64,000 bases of DNA. It comes from Diatrype stigma (taxonomy: Eukaryota; Ascomycota; Sordariomycetes; Xylariales; Diatrypaceae). This document shows positions 1-15,300 of this stretch, piece by piece. Numbering within the stretch: position 1 is the first letter of the stretch; each line of letters opens with the position of its first letter. The notes under the pieces are model-generated. The model saw only the letters and a list, made by a program, of their open reading frames with translations, had not been told where the DNA came from and did not search any database. Made by a program: the position numbers and the translations under genes. The DNA is taken from contig JAKJXP020000006.1 of NCBI GenBank assembly GCA_022225965.2, forward strand, positions 434,001 through 498,000. Reading direction: 5' to 3'.

Positions 1-2570
1 TTCGGCCTCGTTCTTCACCCTCTCGATCTCTCGCAGAACAGAGGCGCTAGGCGTTGGTGCCTGGGGCAAGGGTCGAGTGTCCCATGGATGGAGGTTATCT
101 TGACCCCTTTTGGAACCCTGCATGTTAGGAGCAGGAGTACTCATGGGCAAAGGCGACATCCCAGATTTCAGACTGAAACTCATCGTCGAGTTCTTCTCGA
201 GAGTTGCGTCGCCAAGTGCTGAATCGTTACTTAGCAGTGTACTATTGAACGCATCGTCGCAGTCTTTTGCGATGCTACTGCTGAGATGACGCAGCTCGTC
301 CATCCAAGCAGGGGGTTCATCACTCATCTGCGGGAGGTTCGCCATGGATTGTATTCCATCACGGCCCCTTCCTGAGTTTCTGGAGAGCCTTGCTCTCTTG
401 GCCGGACTAGTATGAGCCGTATGATCTCTGTCCACTGTGGTATCATCTCCGGCAATACTAGCAGGTGCACGAGGGGTTCCCTCTTGGTATTGTTCGTTTG
501 AGCGTCTACGAACATGAGAGAAGTTCACCCCTCTCCTATGGCGAGACGCTACTCGTGTGTAAGGGACGCTCTCACCACTCCTGATCGAATTCAGAGAACG
601 GCCAGGAACTCCAAGCCCTGACGATGGATTACGCCGCACGCCAGTCCTCGAATAGGTCGAACTGCTTCTCATGGATCCATGTTGTCGAATTACGCGGGTC
701 GATCGAGTAGAAGCTCTAGCCGAGCTACCATTCCGATGAACCACGATTTTGGCATGGCTTGGGGTCGCTTCAATATCTAGGTTGAGCGAGGACTTGTAGG
801 GATCGTAGCTCCGAATGGTCGTGCCCGCATCTGTCTTAGTTTCGAGGGCTTCCCCGTCCGCGTCAGTTGCGACAGTGGAGATAACTGTGAACCTCGACGG
901 TGTCCGCCCAAAATTAGATGGGAACTCCATTGTTGTAACCTTCTTCTTCCAATTCTTTGGGCGAAGATGATGGTAATCGCTTGCTGAGTAGGTCAAGTCA
1001 GTATCGTAGTTTTCTAACCGCTTCTCTCGATACTTGTATAGTAACCAGTAGAACAACTTCTGGTCGTTAGGCCTGTTGATTCAAGTTAGCCTCTCCGGTA
1101 TTCACACAGGTTTGAACAATCATATTCAAGGAACCTCAACATACTCAGGGCTTGTCAGTTTCATAGACAAGAATTTCTCTGAGTATGTGTGCCACAGAGA
1201 TTTGAGCTGTCGTAGGAGCTGCATATCAAGATCTTCTGGGTGGACCTGGTCACATTGGTGGTCGTTATCAATCTCAGGTGGCTGACCCCCGTTCTCTTGC
1301 AGGCTATCGAGGTAGTCGTATTTCCGCATGAGTGGGTGTTTCCAAATCTTCTTTATAGTGATTCGCTTCTCTGGGTCGACCTCGATCATTTTCTTTAGCA
1401 GACTCTTTGCTTCTGGGCTGATCCACTCTGGGATCCTGTACACCCCTTTCTTAGCCATTGCGAGTAGCACCGTAGTGTCGGGGTTATCGAATGGTAAGAG
1501 ACAGGTAAGCATCGCATACAGGACTACCCCCAAGCTCCATACGTCAACCTTGTCTCCTCTGTATACCTTGTTGCTGACTAGCTCGGGCGCTGCATAGTGT
1601 GGACTGCCACATGATGTTCGTAGTTTATGGTTCGGGCTTTGCTGGATGCATGCCATGCCGAAATCAGCGACTTTGGCCTGACCAAATTCGTTGATGAGGA
1701 TGTTCTCTGGCTTGAGATCACGGTGACAAATGTTGAAGGCGTGGCAGTAGTCCACAGCACTAAGCACCTGACGAAATAGGAACATGGCCTGATCTTCTCG
1801 GAATGGACCATTCTTGTTGATCATGGTAAACAAGTCACCTTCCTTCACGTATTCGAGAACGAGGTAACTATAGAAGTGTTAGTCCAAGAATGCTATAATG
1901 AAAACAGGGATGAAGTTGGGGGCTTAACGTACATCTCTTGTCGGTTCTCCCAGATATCATACAGCTTCACGATGTTGGGATGATCGATCAGCTTCATCAT
2001 GGCCACCTCACGTTCAACGGCCAAAGGAATGTAGTTCTCCGCGGCATACTCCCCTCGCCTACGATCCCATTTGTCGAGTTCGACGAGACTTCCCGCTTGG
2101 GTAATGTGATTGGTGCCCCTAGGAAGGATCTTGACAGCAGCTAGTTGGCCGGAAAGGTGGTGTCTAGCCAATCGTACACGCGAGGCAGAGCCTTTGCCCA
2201 ATGTTTTGCCGAGGTTCCATGGTCCTACGTGGGTTTTGTTTTTGCTGCTTGAAGCAGTCGAAGTAGAAACCTGGGAGTCCCGTTTGTCTCCATCTCGGGT
2301 TTCGGTCTCGGCAGGGGGGTTAGGTACATGCTGTTCTAAGGGGGTCGGGGCAACGGTGGAAGTCACGCTGCCTGCTCCTCCAGTTGGCGATAGAGCATTA
2401 CGAGGGTAGTTGTTGGCCGTGTAAGCTTGCAAAGGGTTGGGTACGAGCTCGGGCCGGAGTGACTGGTAAGGCTTGTATGATTGGTGTCGCGAAGCGTTGA
2501 CAATGCTTCTAGTTGCTTCTCCAAGAGGTGCTCGAGCACTTTGGGATCCTGAGGGGTGATGTGAAGCCAT
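1..2570 (-). CDS. Gin4/Hsl1/Cdr2-type Ser/Thr protein kinase (3' end outside window)
   Basis: Septin-associated, Nim1-related kinases of this group act at the bud neck or septum and link cell size and septin assembly to the Wee1/Cdk1 switch. The visible part encodes 811 residues in three exons: 2570-1933, 1867-1145 and 1072-1, with introns of 65 and 72 nt. The kinase domain starts near residue 118. It has a glycine loop (GKGSAS, 125-130), the ATP lysine in AVKIL (K147), HRDLKPEN (catalytic D about 263) and DFG (D about 281). Splicing intron 2 restores the motif NDQKLFYWLLYKYRE just after the kinase domain, which is characteristic of Gin4/Hsl1/Cdr2. The frame stays open to base 1 through a Ser/Thr/Arg-rich region. 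The expected C-terminal KA1-like membrane-binding domain must lie outside the window. The ATG at 2570 is the first in frame. It is divergent from SMC5 across a 1.6 kb spacer. The exact paralogue (Gin4, Kcc4, Hsl1 or Cdr2) cannot be decided here. Confidence 0.9.
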
Positions 2571-2940
2571 TCTAGGCTGACAGGGACACCATGAGCATAA
2601 CCGTCACGATACAATTGGTCCGGGAAGCTGCCTAGGGTGATCGAGGGAGCAGTGTACAAAGGGAGAAAGGGGAACAAGAGGGTAAAGGATACTGTAGAGA
2701 ACGGCAGTAGATAAGTAGACTTGTATGGTTGAAAGGACTGGTAAAAGAGCTTCGAGGAAGATGCCCTTGGAGATGGAGATGGGAATGGAGAACCAAGAAG
2801 ACTGGCACCAGGAAGAGTAGTAGGTGGAGTGCCAGACGAAAACTCTGTGCAGAATTCGCGGGTCTGTGTAGAGAACGGGGACGAGCTGCGAAAGGAAAAG
2901 GAAAGAGTCGGGATGGGATTGCAGGGTGCTGGAAGAATAG

Positions 2941-3012
2941 GTAGGAAGGTAGGAAGGTAGGAAGGTATGATGGGGTGATGGGGGATGGGGGATGGGGGAT
3001 GGGGGATGGGTG
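2941..3012. repeat. Minisatellites, (GGAAGGTA)n then (TGGGGGA)n
   Basis: Three tandem GTAGGAAG-type units are followed by four to five units of GGGGGAT. The array lies in the 5' leader or promoter of the kinase gene. On the kinase sense strand it is a C/T-rich tract. Confidence 0.85.
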
Positions 3013-3462
3013 GTGGATGTGTATTGGGCTGGGGATTCGAACTTTGAACTTTGGGTTGGCATTTGCGTCGGCCGTGTTTACTTCCTACGTAGGCTGGTAT
3101 TTACTTCCGTTTCCCAGTAGACACCCGAAGACTGTCCGGTTGGCCTAGTTACAGAGGTGCGGAAGAGGACATAAGCCGTGAGGTCAATGGTGGTTGATTA
3201 TTCGGTTCAGGATTAAGGAACACCCAAGTCAACTAAGCACCAAATATGGAACAAGATAGGTACATCGACGTCTTAATTCTACAGTGAACCTGACACTACA
3301 TACACTACATATGTACCTAGGTACGTAGAGCCACGGAATCACCAATTGCATTGATAAATACAAGATGTAGGTACCATATTTGATGCGTGTGACTTCTTGA
3401 ACGTTCCTAGATTGCACTGGTATCACTTTGTTCTGGCCTCATACAGACATCCAGACACAGAA

Positions 3463-3500
3463 GACAATAGGGGTGACAATAGGGGTGACAATAGGAGTGG
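3463..3500. repeat. 12-bp tandem repeat, about 3 copies
   Basis: The unit GACAATAGGGGT is repeated with one late substitution (AGGAGT). It is a short array in the kinase/SMC5 spacer with no apparent function. Confidence 0.8.
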
Positions 3501-4202
3501 GTGCGTATTATCCTACTTGCCCTTGTGTTTTCTCCAGTTCATGCACCAAAACGTGTCAGAACCAAGGGATGTCTTGGTTATTAGAAAATAATACGATGAC
3601 ATACAATACGGCTTCTCTTGGTCTTTAGAGAGTGGTAGACAAGATACCAGATGTCCACGGTGTAGTGATTCAATAGGTAGATTGCCTTCCTTGGCTTACA
3701 CCTGGGCTGACCTGGGCACTTACACAGTCCAGTGGTACATACCTAGGTACCTACCTAACAGGTACCTAACTAGGTAGGGTACGAAGTACATGATGGATCC
3801 AGGCCGCCAGGGTGTCTAACGAAACAAGGTTAGGCGGCAATTGTTACCTTTGGACCAATGCCATTGCACCCTGGCCCCTTATCGCTTATCGTGCAGGTGG
3901 CTGCCTATTCGACATATGACTCCACTTTCTAAGACGCGTCCACCCGCGTCCACCCGCGTCGCATTTAATAGCTTCAATATACGAATATCGCGTAAACTGC
4001 ACTCTACGAATCCACCCCCGCCAAGGAAGACTCGGGATTCGAGAGAACTCCAATACTAGCATAGCATACTGGCAGAGACTACCAGATCACTTACCTCCTT
4101 GACCAGCTCAGGCGCCTACCACATCGTTCGTGCAGAACCCCCGATAGCAGGAACACCGAAGACCTACTCCCCTGCTACGTCAATACGATAGGGGCAGCTG
4201 CA

Positions 4203-7841
<3,639 letters not shown>

Positions 7842-9053
7842 GAGCGGGATGGCGAGACAAGACGAGATGGACACGACGGGGTTGGTGACTGGTGTCTGCG
7901 GCGAGGCTTGTAATTTGTGCGCGATGGCTCGGGCGGTAGTTTCTTTTCATTTGCTTGGAGTCAGCAGAGGAGTTTGCGGTAAGGTGCAGTGGTAGAGGTC
8001 GATGAACGCAAGACGGCAAGACGGCAATGGTCCGGCGAATGGGGGAATAGACTGGTTGCTTTACAGCAGTTGCTTCTCACGATCCCATCCTGAAAAAGAT
8101 CACAAAACAAAGCAAAAAGGGCAGGACAGGAACATGGTGCTAGTCGCTCCGTTTTGCAAGTACACCATTATTTAGATGGCAGCCCGAGCTTGGAGTCGAG
8201 GTTGGGCGTCCTTCTTCAGTTTAGATAGGTTGGTAGGTAGAGATGGGCAAGCTAGTGAGCAAGTAACTAAATCAAGTGTAAAGTAAACTACGAGGGTTGG
8301 CCGTTTGTCACCTTGACCAAGGGGGTTGCTCAGAAGATAGCATATGGAACTCTTACTAAGTATTCCTTCAGGCCGAGTACAATCGCAGTGACGTATGGAG
8401 GTTAACACAAATGCACATCCATCCTGATAGTCTTCCTTGCCCTAAACACTTCCGGCCAGGATTCATCAAGCCTGCGATTAAGAGGGGGGCAGAGCCGAAG
8501 ACTACCTTCGTTCGTCACATTGTCAGGAACAGGGAGAATAGGAGAGAAATCTGATATGTAATTACCTATGTAGCTCCAACACATGCAGTGCAGTAGAGTC
8601 GGTTCGAAAAGAGACACATGGAATATGAAGAAGAGGAAAACTCTCCCAAAACAAAAGACCGAATGACTGCTTCCTCATCTCACCACGACACAGACTCCAT
8701 CTAGCCCCTTTGCATTCCCCGGGGACTTCCTGCCATACTGATGATGACCTGCGTCCGTCCCACCCTCCTCGGATGTCCACTGAGTCCCCGACCTATTCAG
8801 AGCCAGTCAGATAGATGTACAAATATATATCACACCCTTTGTTCAGTGAAAAGACAGTATTATATGTATATTAGCATCTATGTGTCTGCGAGGGGGTATA
8901 TATATACTTCAGTAGTCTTAAGAATCCAGCGTGCTGTACAGTAAGCAAGCTCTTTCCGCCTTCTTCATCCTCTCGTCTCGTCTCGTCCTCTCTTCCATCA
9001 TCATCACAACACTCTGTCTGAAACCATCCAGTCTACCTTCATCCCCACCCTCT
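7842..9053. other. Convergent intergenic region, SMC5 / aldehyde dehydrogenase
   Basis: This is 3' UTR and spacer sequence between two genes pointing at each other. It is A/T-richer than the genes and contains short TATATA runs near 8820-8910. No supported ORF, RNA gene or repeat family is seen. Confidence 0.7.
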
Positions 9054-11192
9054 TCACATATTCCCCAAAACCCCCCAAACCCCCCTCGCCTTCCCCAGCA
9101 CCCCCTCCCCATACCCCAACCCCACAACCCCAGCCGCGAAGCGCGCCGCGCGCTCCTGGTCCGCGACGGGGTAGCGGGCGGGCGGCGGGATGGCCGTGCG
9201 CGCGCCGACATCCCAGTTGCAGAACGGGAGCGAAATGACCCAGCGGTCCGCGCACACGCTCTTCAGGTGGCACAGGCCGCGGAGGCCCTCCTCGCCCGCG
9301 AAGCGGCCGTACCCGGACCCGCCGACGCCGCCGAACGGCAGCTGCACCGCGTAGAAGACGGCGAAGTCGTTGACGGCGACGCCGCCGGCGCGGATGCCGC
9401 GCGCGACCAGGTCCAGGAGGGGGTCCGAGGGGGAGCCGAAGACGGAGGCGCCGAGGCCGAAGGGCGCCGCGTTGGCGAGGTCGAGGATCGAGGCGGCTTT
9501 TTCTTCTACCGTCGTAGTAGTGGTGGAGTCGTCACCATCAGCCCGCATGAACGTCATGATGGGCCCGAAGCACTCCTCGTTGGCGATGCGCATGTCGCGC
9601 GTCACGTCGGCCAGCAGCGTGGGCTGGAAGTAGAAGCCGGCCGGGTGGTCGGGGTGTCGGAAGCGGCTTCCGCCGACGAGCAGGCGGGCGCCGCGCGCCA
9701 CGGCGTCGGCGACGAGGCCCTCGAGGCGGTCGAAGGCGGCGCCGGACACCATGGCGCCGACGTCGCCGTCGAGGCCGAGGCGCAGGGCGCGCACGCGCGG
9801 CTCCAGCGCCGCGAGCAGCGCGTCGTAGGCGCGCGGCGCCGCGATGACGCGCTCGATGCCGATGCAGTTCTGGCCGGCGGCCTGGAAGGAGCCGCGCAGC
9901 AGGATCTCGGCCACGCGGGGCAGGTCGCCCTTGGCCTCCGCCGAGTCCAGCACCACGGCCGCGTCCTTGCCGCCGAGCTCGGCCACGAGCGGCGTCAGGC
10001 TGCGCGCCGCGGCCGCCGCGACGTGGTGGCAGACCTCGCGGGACCCGATGAAGGTGACGTGGGCGATGCCCGCGTGGCTGGTGAGGTGGTTGGCGACGTC
10101 GGGCCAGCAGACGACGGGCTGGACGAGGGCCGGGTCGTGGCCGTGGGCGACGAGGGCGCCGCGCGCGATGCTGGCGTAGTAGGAGGCGCTCCAGCAGGTC
10201 TGCTCGCTGGCCTTGACGACGATGCCGTTGCCGGCGAAGAGGGCGCTGATGACCGGCCCAATCAGGTTGTGGAAGGGGTAGTTCCAGGACACGAGGGCGG
10301 CCACGACGCCCAGCGGCTCGTACCACACCTCGTTGCGCTTGTAGCTCATGAGCAGGTTGGTGGGCCGCCGGCTGGGCCGCAGCGCGGCCTCGCCGTGCTT
10401 GATCGTCCACTGCAGCTTCTCGGCCGTGACCAGTATCTCGCCCAGCTGCGCATCCAGCAGCGTCTTGCCCGAGTCCAGCGAGCTGACGCGGCAGATCTGG
10501 TCCTGGTTGTCCAGCACGTGGCGCAGCATCGTGCGCAGCACCTGCCGCCGCTCGCGGAAAGTGGTCTTCGCCCACTTCTTCTGCGCCGAGGCTGCCTGGG
10601 CGATGGCGCGGTCGATGCCGGCGGGTGTCGAGGGGTTCACGAGGCCGAGGAGCTGGCCCGTCGCCGGCGCATAGCACTGGATGGCGGAGGACCCGGGGAC
10701 CTTGATCGTGGGCGCCTCGAGGATAGTCGTCTCCTCGGGGAGCTTAGGGGGAGGTACTGTGTACAGCTTGGGCTTGTCGAAGGGGTCGGCATGGGTGTAG
10801 TAGAGTATGAGGCCGCCCAGGATGACGGCGGCCAGTGGGAAGGCGATGGTATTGAAATCCTGTAGACTAAGGTCCAGTTAGTACAGGGTGTAGGGTATAG
10901 AATATAGGCAGATGGAGAAGCAAGTATCGAACGTGCTCACTCACGGAAACTCTCGTATCAAGGCGCCGAATTGGTCGACCCATCTCTCGAGGTCTTCAAC
11001 GGCCATCTTGACCAGCGGCAGCAAAGCCTCCCAGCTGCCAGGGTGCCAGGGTGAGAAAGTGATGGTAGAGGGTTCGTAGAGGGCCAATTGGCTGAATAGA
11101 GCTTCGTTACTCCTCCATAAAGAAGAAGAAGCTCACTCGACAACGAGGGCAATGAAGTTGGCAGCAGGTTGCATCGTTGCGGAAGCTGCCAT
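9054..11192 (-). CDS. MSC7: Membrane-anchored aldehyde dehydrogenase, MSC7-like (ALDH 15/22 type)
   Basis: This NAD(P)-dependent aldehyde dehydrogenase resembles yeast Msc7 (Yhr039c); the physiological substrate of that family is not well defined. I model three exons: 11192-11137, 11034-10945 and 10866-9054 (introns 102 and 78 nt), giving 652 residues, close to the yeast length. The last intron has a perfect TACTAAC branch site ending in CTTAG, which fixes the frame. A hydrophobic segment at about 53-73 (IAFPLAAVILGGLILYY) is an N-terminal membrane anchor, so it is probably an ER or other endomembrane protein. Catalytic features are SWNYPFHN (N244), VAELGGK (E345) and AAGQNC (nucleophile C383). 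The C-terminal LPFGGVGGSGYGR motif is also present. Extreme third-position GC produces long spurious ORFs on the opposite strand. The first small exon is inferred from splice signals only. It lies head to tail with the P4-ATPase upstream. Confidence 0.9.
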
Positions 11193-12399
11193 CTGCAGTT
11201 TCTTGACCGTTCGTTTCTTGACGTCGATCCCGATCATGCGATTTTAGCTTTCAGGGTCTGAGCTCTTGTGGCTGGGCTCTTGTGGCTTGTGCCCGTCGTT
11301 GGTACCCGGTGGCTCATACTTTAGTTAAGTCGGGTACGACGTTGTAACTTATACATAGTAGCAGTCGACCATATGGCACCAAGTAAACATGATGAATACC
11401 TTAACTGCTGAAACTGCAGAATGCAGCTGTACTCTACTTCGTACTCTCGACTTCACTTCTCGAACTTACGGGCATGCTTACGTAGAACATCCTTACGCAG
11501 AAGACGATTGGGTAAAAACGTCTTTCTTTCTTTCCTCTCATTCGCAGTCTCCAAAACTGCCGTCTTCCACAGGGGGTTATATAACATTGAACACGCCATT
11601 TGCAACGTCCTCTCCTCTCCTCTCCTCTCCTCCTACTCTTCGGTTCGACCTCTTTATATACAGAGTGGATACGGTCATCGTCGCCATGCAACCGCAGCCT
11701 TCTCACAGCATCGCCGCCCTTCCCCCCTAATGTCTGTGAGAATTATGTGTCCGCCTCCTTGCCATGCCGTGAAACTCACACATACACACACAAAAAACAC
11801 GCACAGGTGTTATTTACCATCACGTCCAACTGTGCTTTCCGTCCCTCTTCTCGGAAAAACGCCGTATGTCCCCTTGCCAAAACGTCCGTGAAGGGCGTTG
11901 AAACCCTGAATTAAACAGATGCAAACCAAACAGTGATAGTTGAAACGACCCATCGTAAGGACCCAAGCACGGCCTCTCGCTAGACTGTGCCGCACTAGGG
12001 AGTGGGTAGTATATCGAGCCGTGGATCTTGGGGGGAAAAGAAGTCTATCGTACTGGTGGGAGTGTGCCTGTGCTTTCAGACCACCATCATCGTCTCGTAC
12101 AGTTGCTTTCTCTACAACCCTGATGCAGTTCCTAAGCAAACGCCCACGCCAACGCCATCGCAGGAAAATAAAACAGAAAAGGAAAGAAGAAAAAAAGACC
12201 TGGCAGTATATAGGAACCGCAGGATAAGCCGTTTGGTTCGGCATGCTCATACCAAGAAAGGCAGTCGTTTATCGTCGCAGGAAATCGTGGCTAAGCATCG
12301 AATGCCTGGGGTATCATGTGAGAAGGGAAGACAGCGTTCAGTTTCGAAATGGTGTGATATTGTACAGCCCCGTTGTGGTGTCAAACCGGCGACGAGGCT
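11193..12399. other. Intergenic region upstream of MSC7-like gene
   Basis: This spacer carries the MSC7-like promoter and the 3' UTR of the P4-ATPase. It includes a pyrimidine run (CTCCT)n near 11606-11633 and A-rich stretches near 12170-12200. Open frames here are short, lack domain similarity and have no coding bias. Confidence 0.65.
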
Positions 12400-15300
12400 T
12401 CACTCGTGCTCCACAATGTGATTGTCCTTTTGCGCGAACGGTGATTTGGATTTGAAAGACTTGCCCCGCGTCCGCCTTCGTATGCGTTCTACGAATCCGG
12501 TTCCTTGAGGGGTCGTGGTGCTGTTGCTGTTGTCCTTGTTGTCCTTGTCGTCGTCATTATCATTATTGCTGCTGTCACCTGGCACATTAGAACGCGTAGA
12601 CTCGAGCCGACTGAGCATGGCAGCCGAAGTGAATTCGCCCGTAGCTTCAAAACTTGGACGGGTAAGATCCATCGAGGCCCGCAGACGATCATAAGAAGGA
12701 CGAATCCGGTCGTATGATGGGCGAACTGGGCGCCCTTCGGTTCTGTCCAGGTGTAGATCGTTCTGATTCTGGGGAGGCTCGTTCCTTTGTAATTCGGCTG
12801 AATGCTCGTGTCGCGTGTAGTTCGTCCCGTCGCTACCAGACTGGCTGTGCGTGTTATGCCCAGCATGCGAGTAAGTGACAACGGACGGTGGATATATGGG
12901 CCTGAGATCATCATCAACACTATCTAGCTTTGGGTGGCGCTTGAGGTGCGACGATTCCGTGGAGACTGACGAGCTTGCCTTGGCCGCCCCCACCTCGGTA
13001 TCTTGCCCCTCCTGCTTTTTGAAGTGTCCTAGAGCAACCTGCTCCCGGATGATGTCGACATCATAGGGGAAGTACACTTTCTGAATGGCCTTGATGAAAT
13101 ATCGTGGCATGATGGAGACAATCGGGGTGACGAGGCACACCGCCCAGAAGGTAGGCTGCGCGTAGACCTGCTCGGCTGCATGGTAGAACGTGCCAGACGA
13201 GGTGAATGAGGTATACACCCCGACCCAGAAGAAGATCAGCAGTATACTGAGAGCTATCAGACTCAGCGTGAGCCAGTCCCACCGGTAGGTGTTGATCAGG
13301 ATGTAGAGATTGATGGTGATGACGCTCGGATGAGCGATGTAGGCACCCAGGCGGTATCGCTCGGAAACGTCCAAGCCGTTCTGGCTGACATACGGGGTTC
13401 CAGCTATGGCCAAGTACGGGATGAAGAAGCCCATAACACTCTGGTAGAGTCCATCTACCATGTACAGCCTAAGATCGGTTAGCCAACAAGTTCGCCATCC
13501 TTCAGTATCAAAGAAACATACCAGAACTTGGTTTGCGTCCATTCCAGGCGCTCGATACCCCGACGGTACAGCTGAGGAACGAGCAGGGAGACTTCATCGG
13601 ACACATCCTGATCGAAGATGCCCATAACGATGGGAGGGAGGGACGTGAAAGCAAGGTTAAAGAAAGTGATAAGGGTGAACTCGAAGATGTAGGTGATGTC
13701 GAATTGACAGTAACATTGATACCAGAAAATCGTGAATATCCAAATGATGTTCTTGTAGAAGAAGTTGGAGATGGACTCGGCCATTCTCCTGTAGGACCAG
13801 CGCCCATGCACGAGGACAAGTCGTTGGAGGAATCGGAATTGGCCTATAGCATAATCTGCCGACATGACTGCTTGCCGACCCTCGACACCGGCGATACCTA
13901 CGCCCACATCGGCCTCTTGAATCATAGCCACATCGTTAGCACCGTCACCAATCGACATGGTCATAACGTCAAGACCTGTCTTGACCATGGCAACCATCGC
14001 CGCCTTTTGGGCAGGGCTAACACGACAGCACAGGACCGATTTGCACTGCTTGCACAGGAGAAGAAACTTCTGCTTCACGCTGTCGTGAAGCACCCATCTA
14101 AGCGTAAATCCGTCGATGATCAGGGCATGGGTGGGCGCCGGTGGCTCGTGGTTCTTCCGCGCGTGTGCGAGGTCCTCATCGCTGCCACTGATACCGAAAG
14201 CCTTTAGATACGTGTCGACCTGCGCTTCCACTCGTGAGACAAAATCAGAGTCGGCGGTACCTCCGCTTTCGTCTTCATCTACCCGCACATGAATGAGTTC
14301 CATATCGTTGTTGAGAAGGTTGCATGAGAAGCCGATGTTGATAGCGGTCTCAACTTTGTCTCCGGTCAGAACCCAAAGCTTGATACCTGCCTCGCCAAGC
14401 AAAGCAATCGTGTCGGGCACTCCATCCTGGAGTCGGTCTTCAATGGCGGTTCCTCCGAGGAGAGTCAAATCCTGTTCGATCTGGTCGGCTACCTGCTCCA
14501 ATTTCTCTTCTCTGTCGGTCAAGGCGGTTGCGGCCCTATCGTTCTCCTTGCGCCATGCGATATACTCCTCTTCGGACAAAACGCGCTGCGCGATACACAA
14601 TGTTCTAAGACCCTCTCGGGCGAACATTTCCAGGTGTTCAGCAGTGGTTTTCCGGAGCTCTGCTTGTTCCCCTCGCTTCAGCCTAGAGTAGATTATACTA
14701 TCAGCGCCCTTGCAGAAGAGAATGATCTGTCCATCAGGCATCTGGACAATGGCACTCATTCGCTTCCGCGTGGAGTTGAATTCGATGGTGTTGAGAACAG
14801 TATAGTGCCGCTCCTCGCCCATGACGTTGAGCTTGATGCCGTCAGAAGTCGCGCCCAGAACGGTAAAACCCATATCACGTGCCGTCGCCACCAAAGCGGC
14901 TTCATCGGGAGACTGGGCCTTGAACTCGATCTTCGGTCGATCTCCGGGAATATGTTCCGCAATGACTGTGTGGCATAGGGCTAAGACAAGCATGAAGTGT
15001 GCAGTAGCTTGACGTTGCTCCTCTCCTGACACCCCAGCAAGGTCATCAACGAAATCGGGGGCGATAAACGTCAGGTCCTCCTCATGCAAGTAAGGATTGT
15101 CGTGCAGCTTCCTGAGGCCCTCCAGGGCGTGGACTTTGCCCGCTGCGATCTCCCGCTTCGCCTTGGCGGCCTCTTTTACGACGTCGATACCCAGGCGCCT
15201 CTGCATACCAGCTTGAGCCTCAGTGTAGGCTTCACCATATGGTTGGCCGTTTACGGTAGCTTTCTTGAATTCCATGACGTTTTGCGTAAGTGTTCCCGTC

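Larger units (their letters stand above)
2571..4202. other. Divergent intergenic region, kinase / SMC5
   Basis: This spacer holds the promoters and 5' leaders of the two flanking genes. No convincing gene is seen. It contains G-rich minisatellites at 2941-3012, a 12-bp repeat near 3463-3500, and two ACCTAGGT palindromes (3315-3322, 3741-3748). A short cluster at 3741-3780 repeats AGGTACCT and TAGGTA elements. Confidence 0.7.

Noticed and set aside
9538..10677. 379-codon minus-strand ORF in another frame of the aldehyde dehydrogenase gene
   Set aside because: It overlaps the authentic frame, which carries all the catalytic motifs. This frame is Arg/Pro/Ala-rich without motifs.
8931..10865. 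644-codon ORF on the plus strand opposite the aldehyde dehydrogenase
   Set aside because: It is a shadow of the very GC-rich third positions of the minus-strand gene. It has no domain similarity and a biased Ala/Gly/Arg/Glu composition.
11389..12421. Several 90-156-codon ORFs in the MSC7/P4-ATPase spacer
   Set aside because: They overlap in many frames on both strands and have low-complexity or random composition, no splice-linked continuation and no domain.
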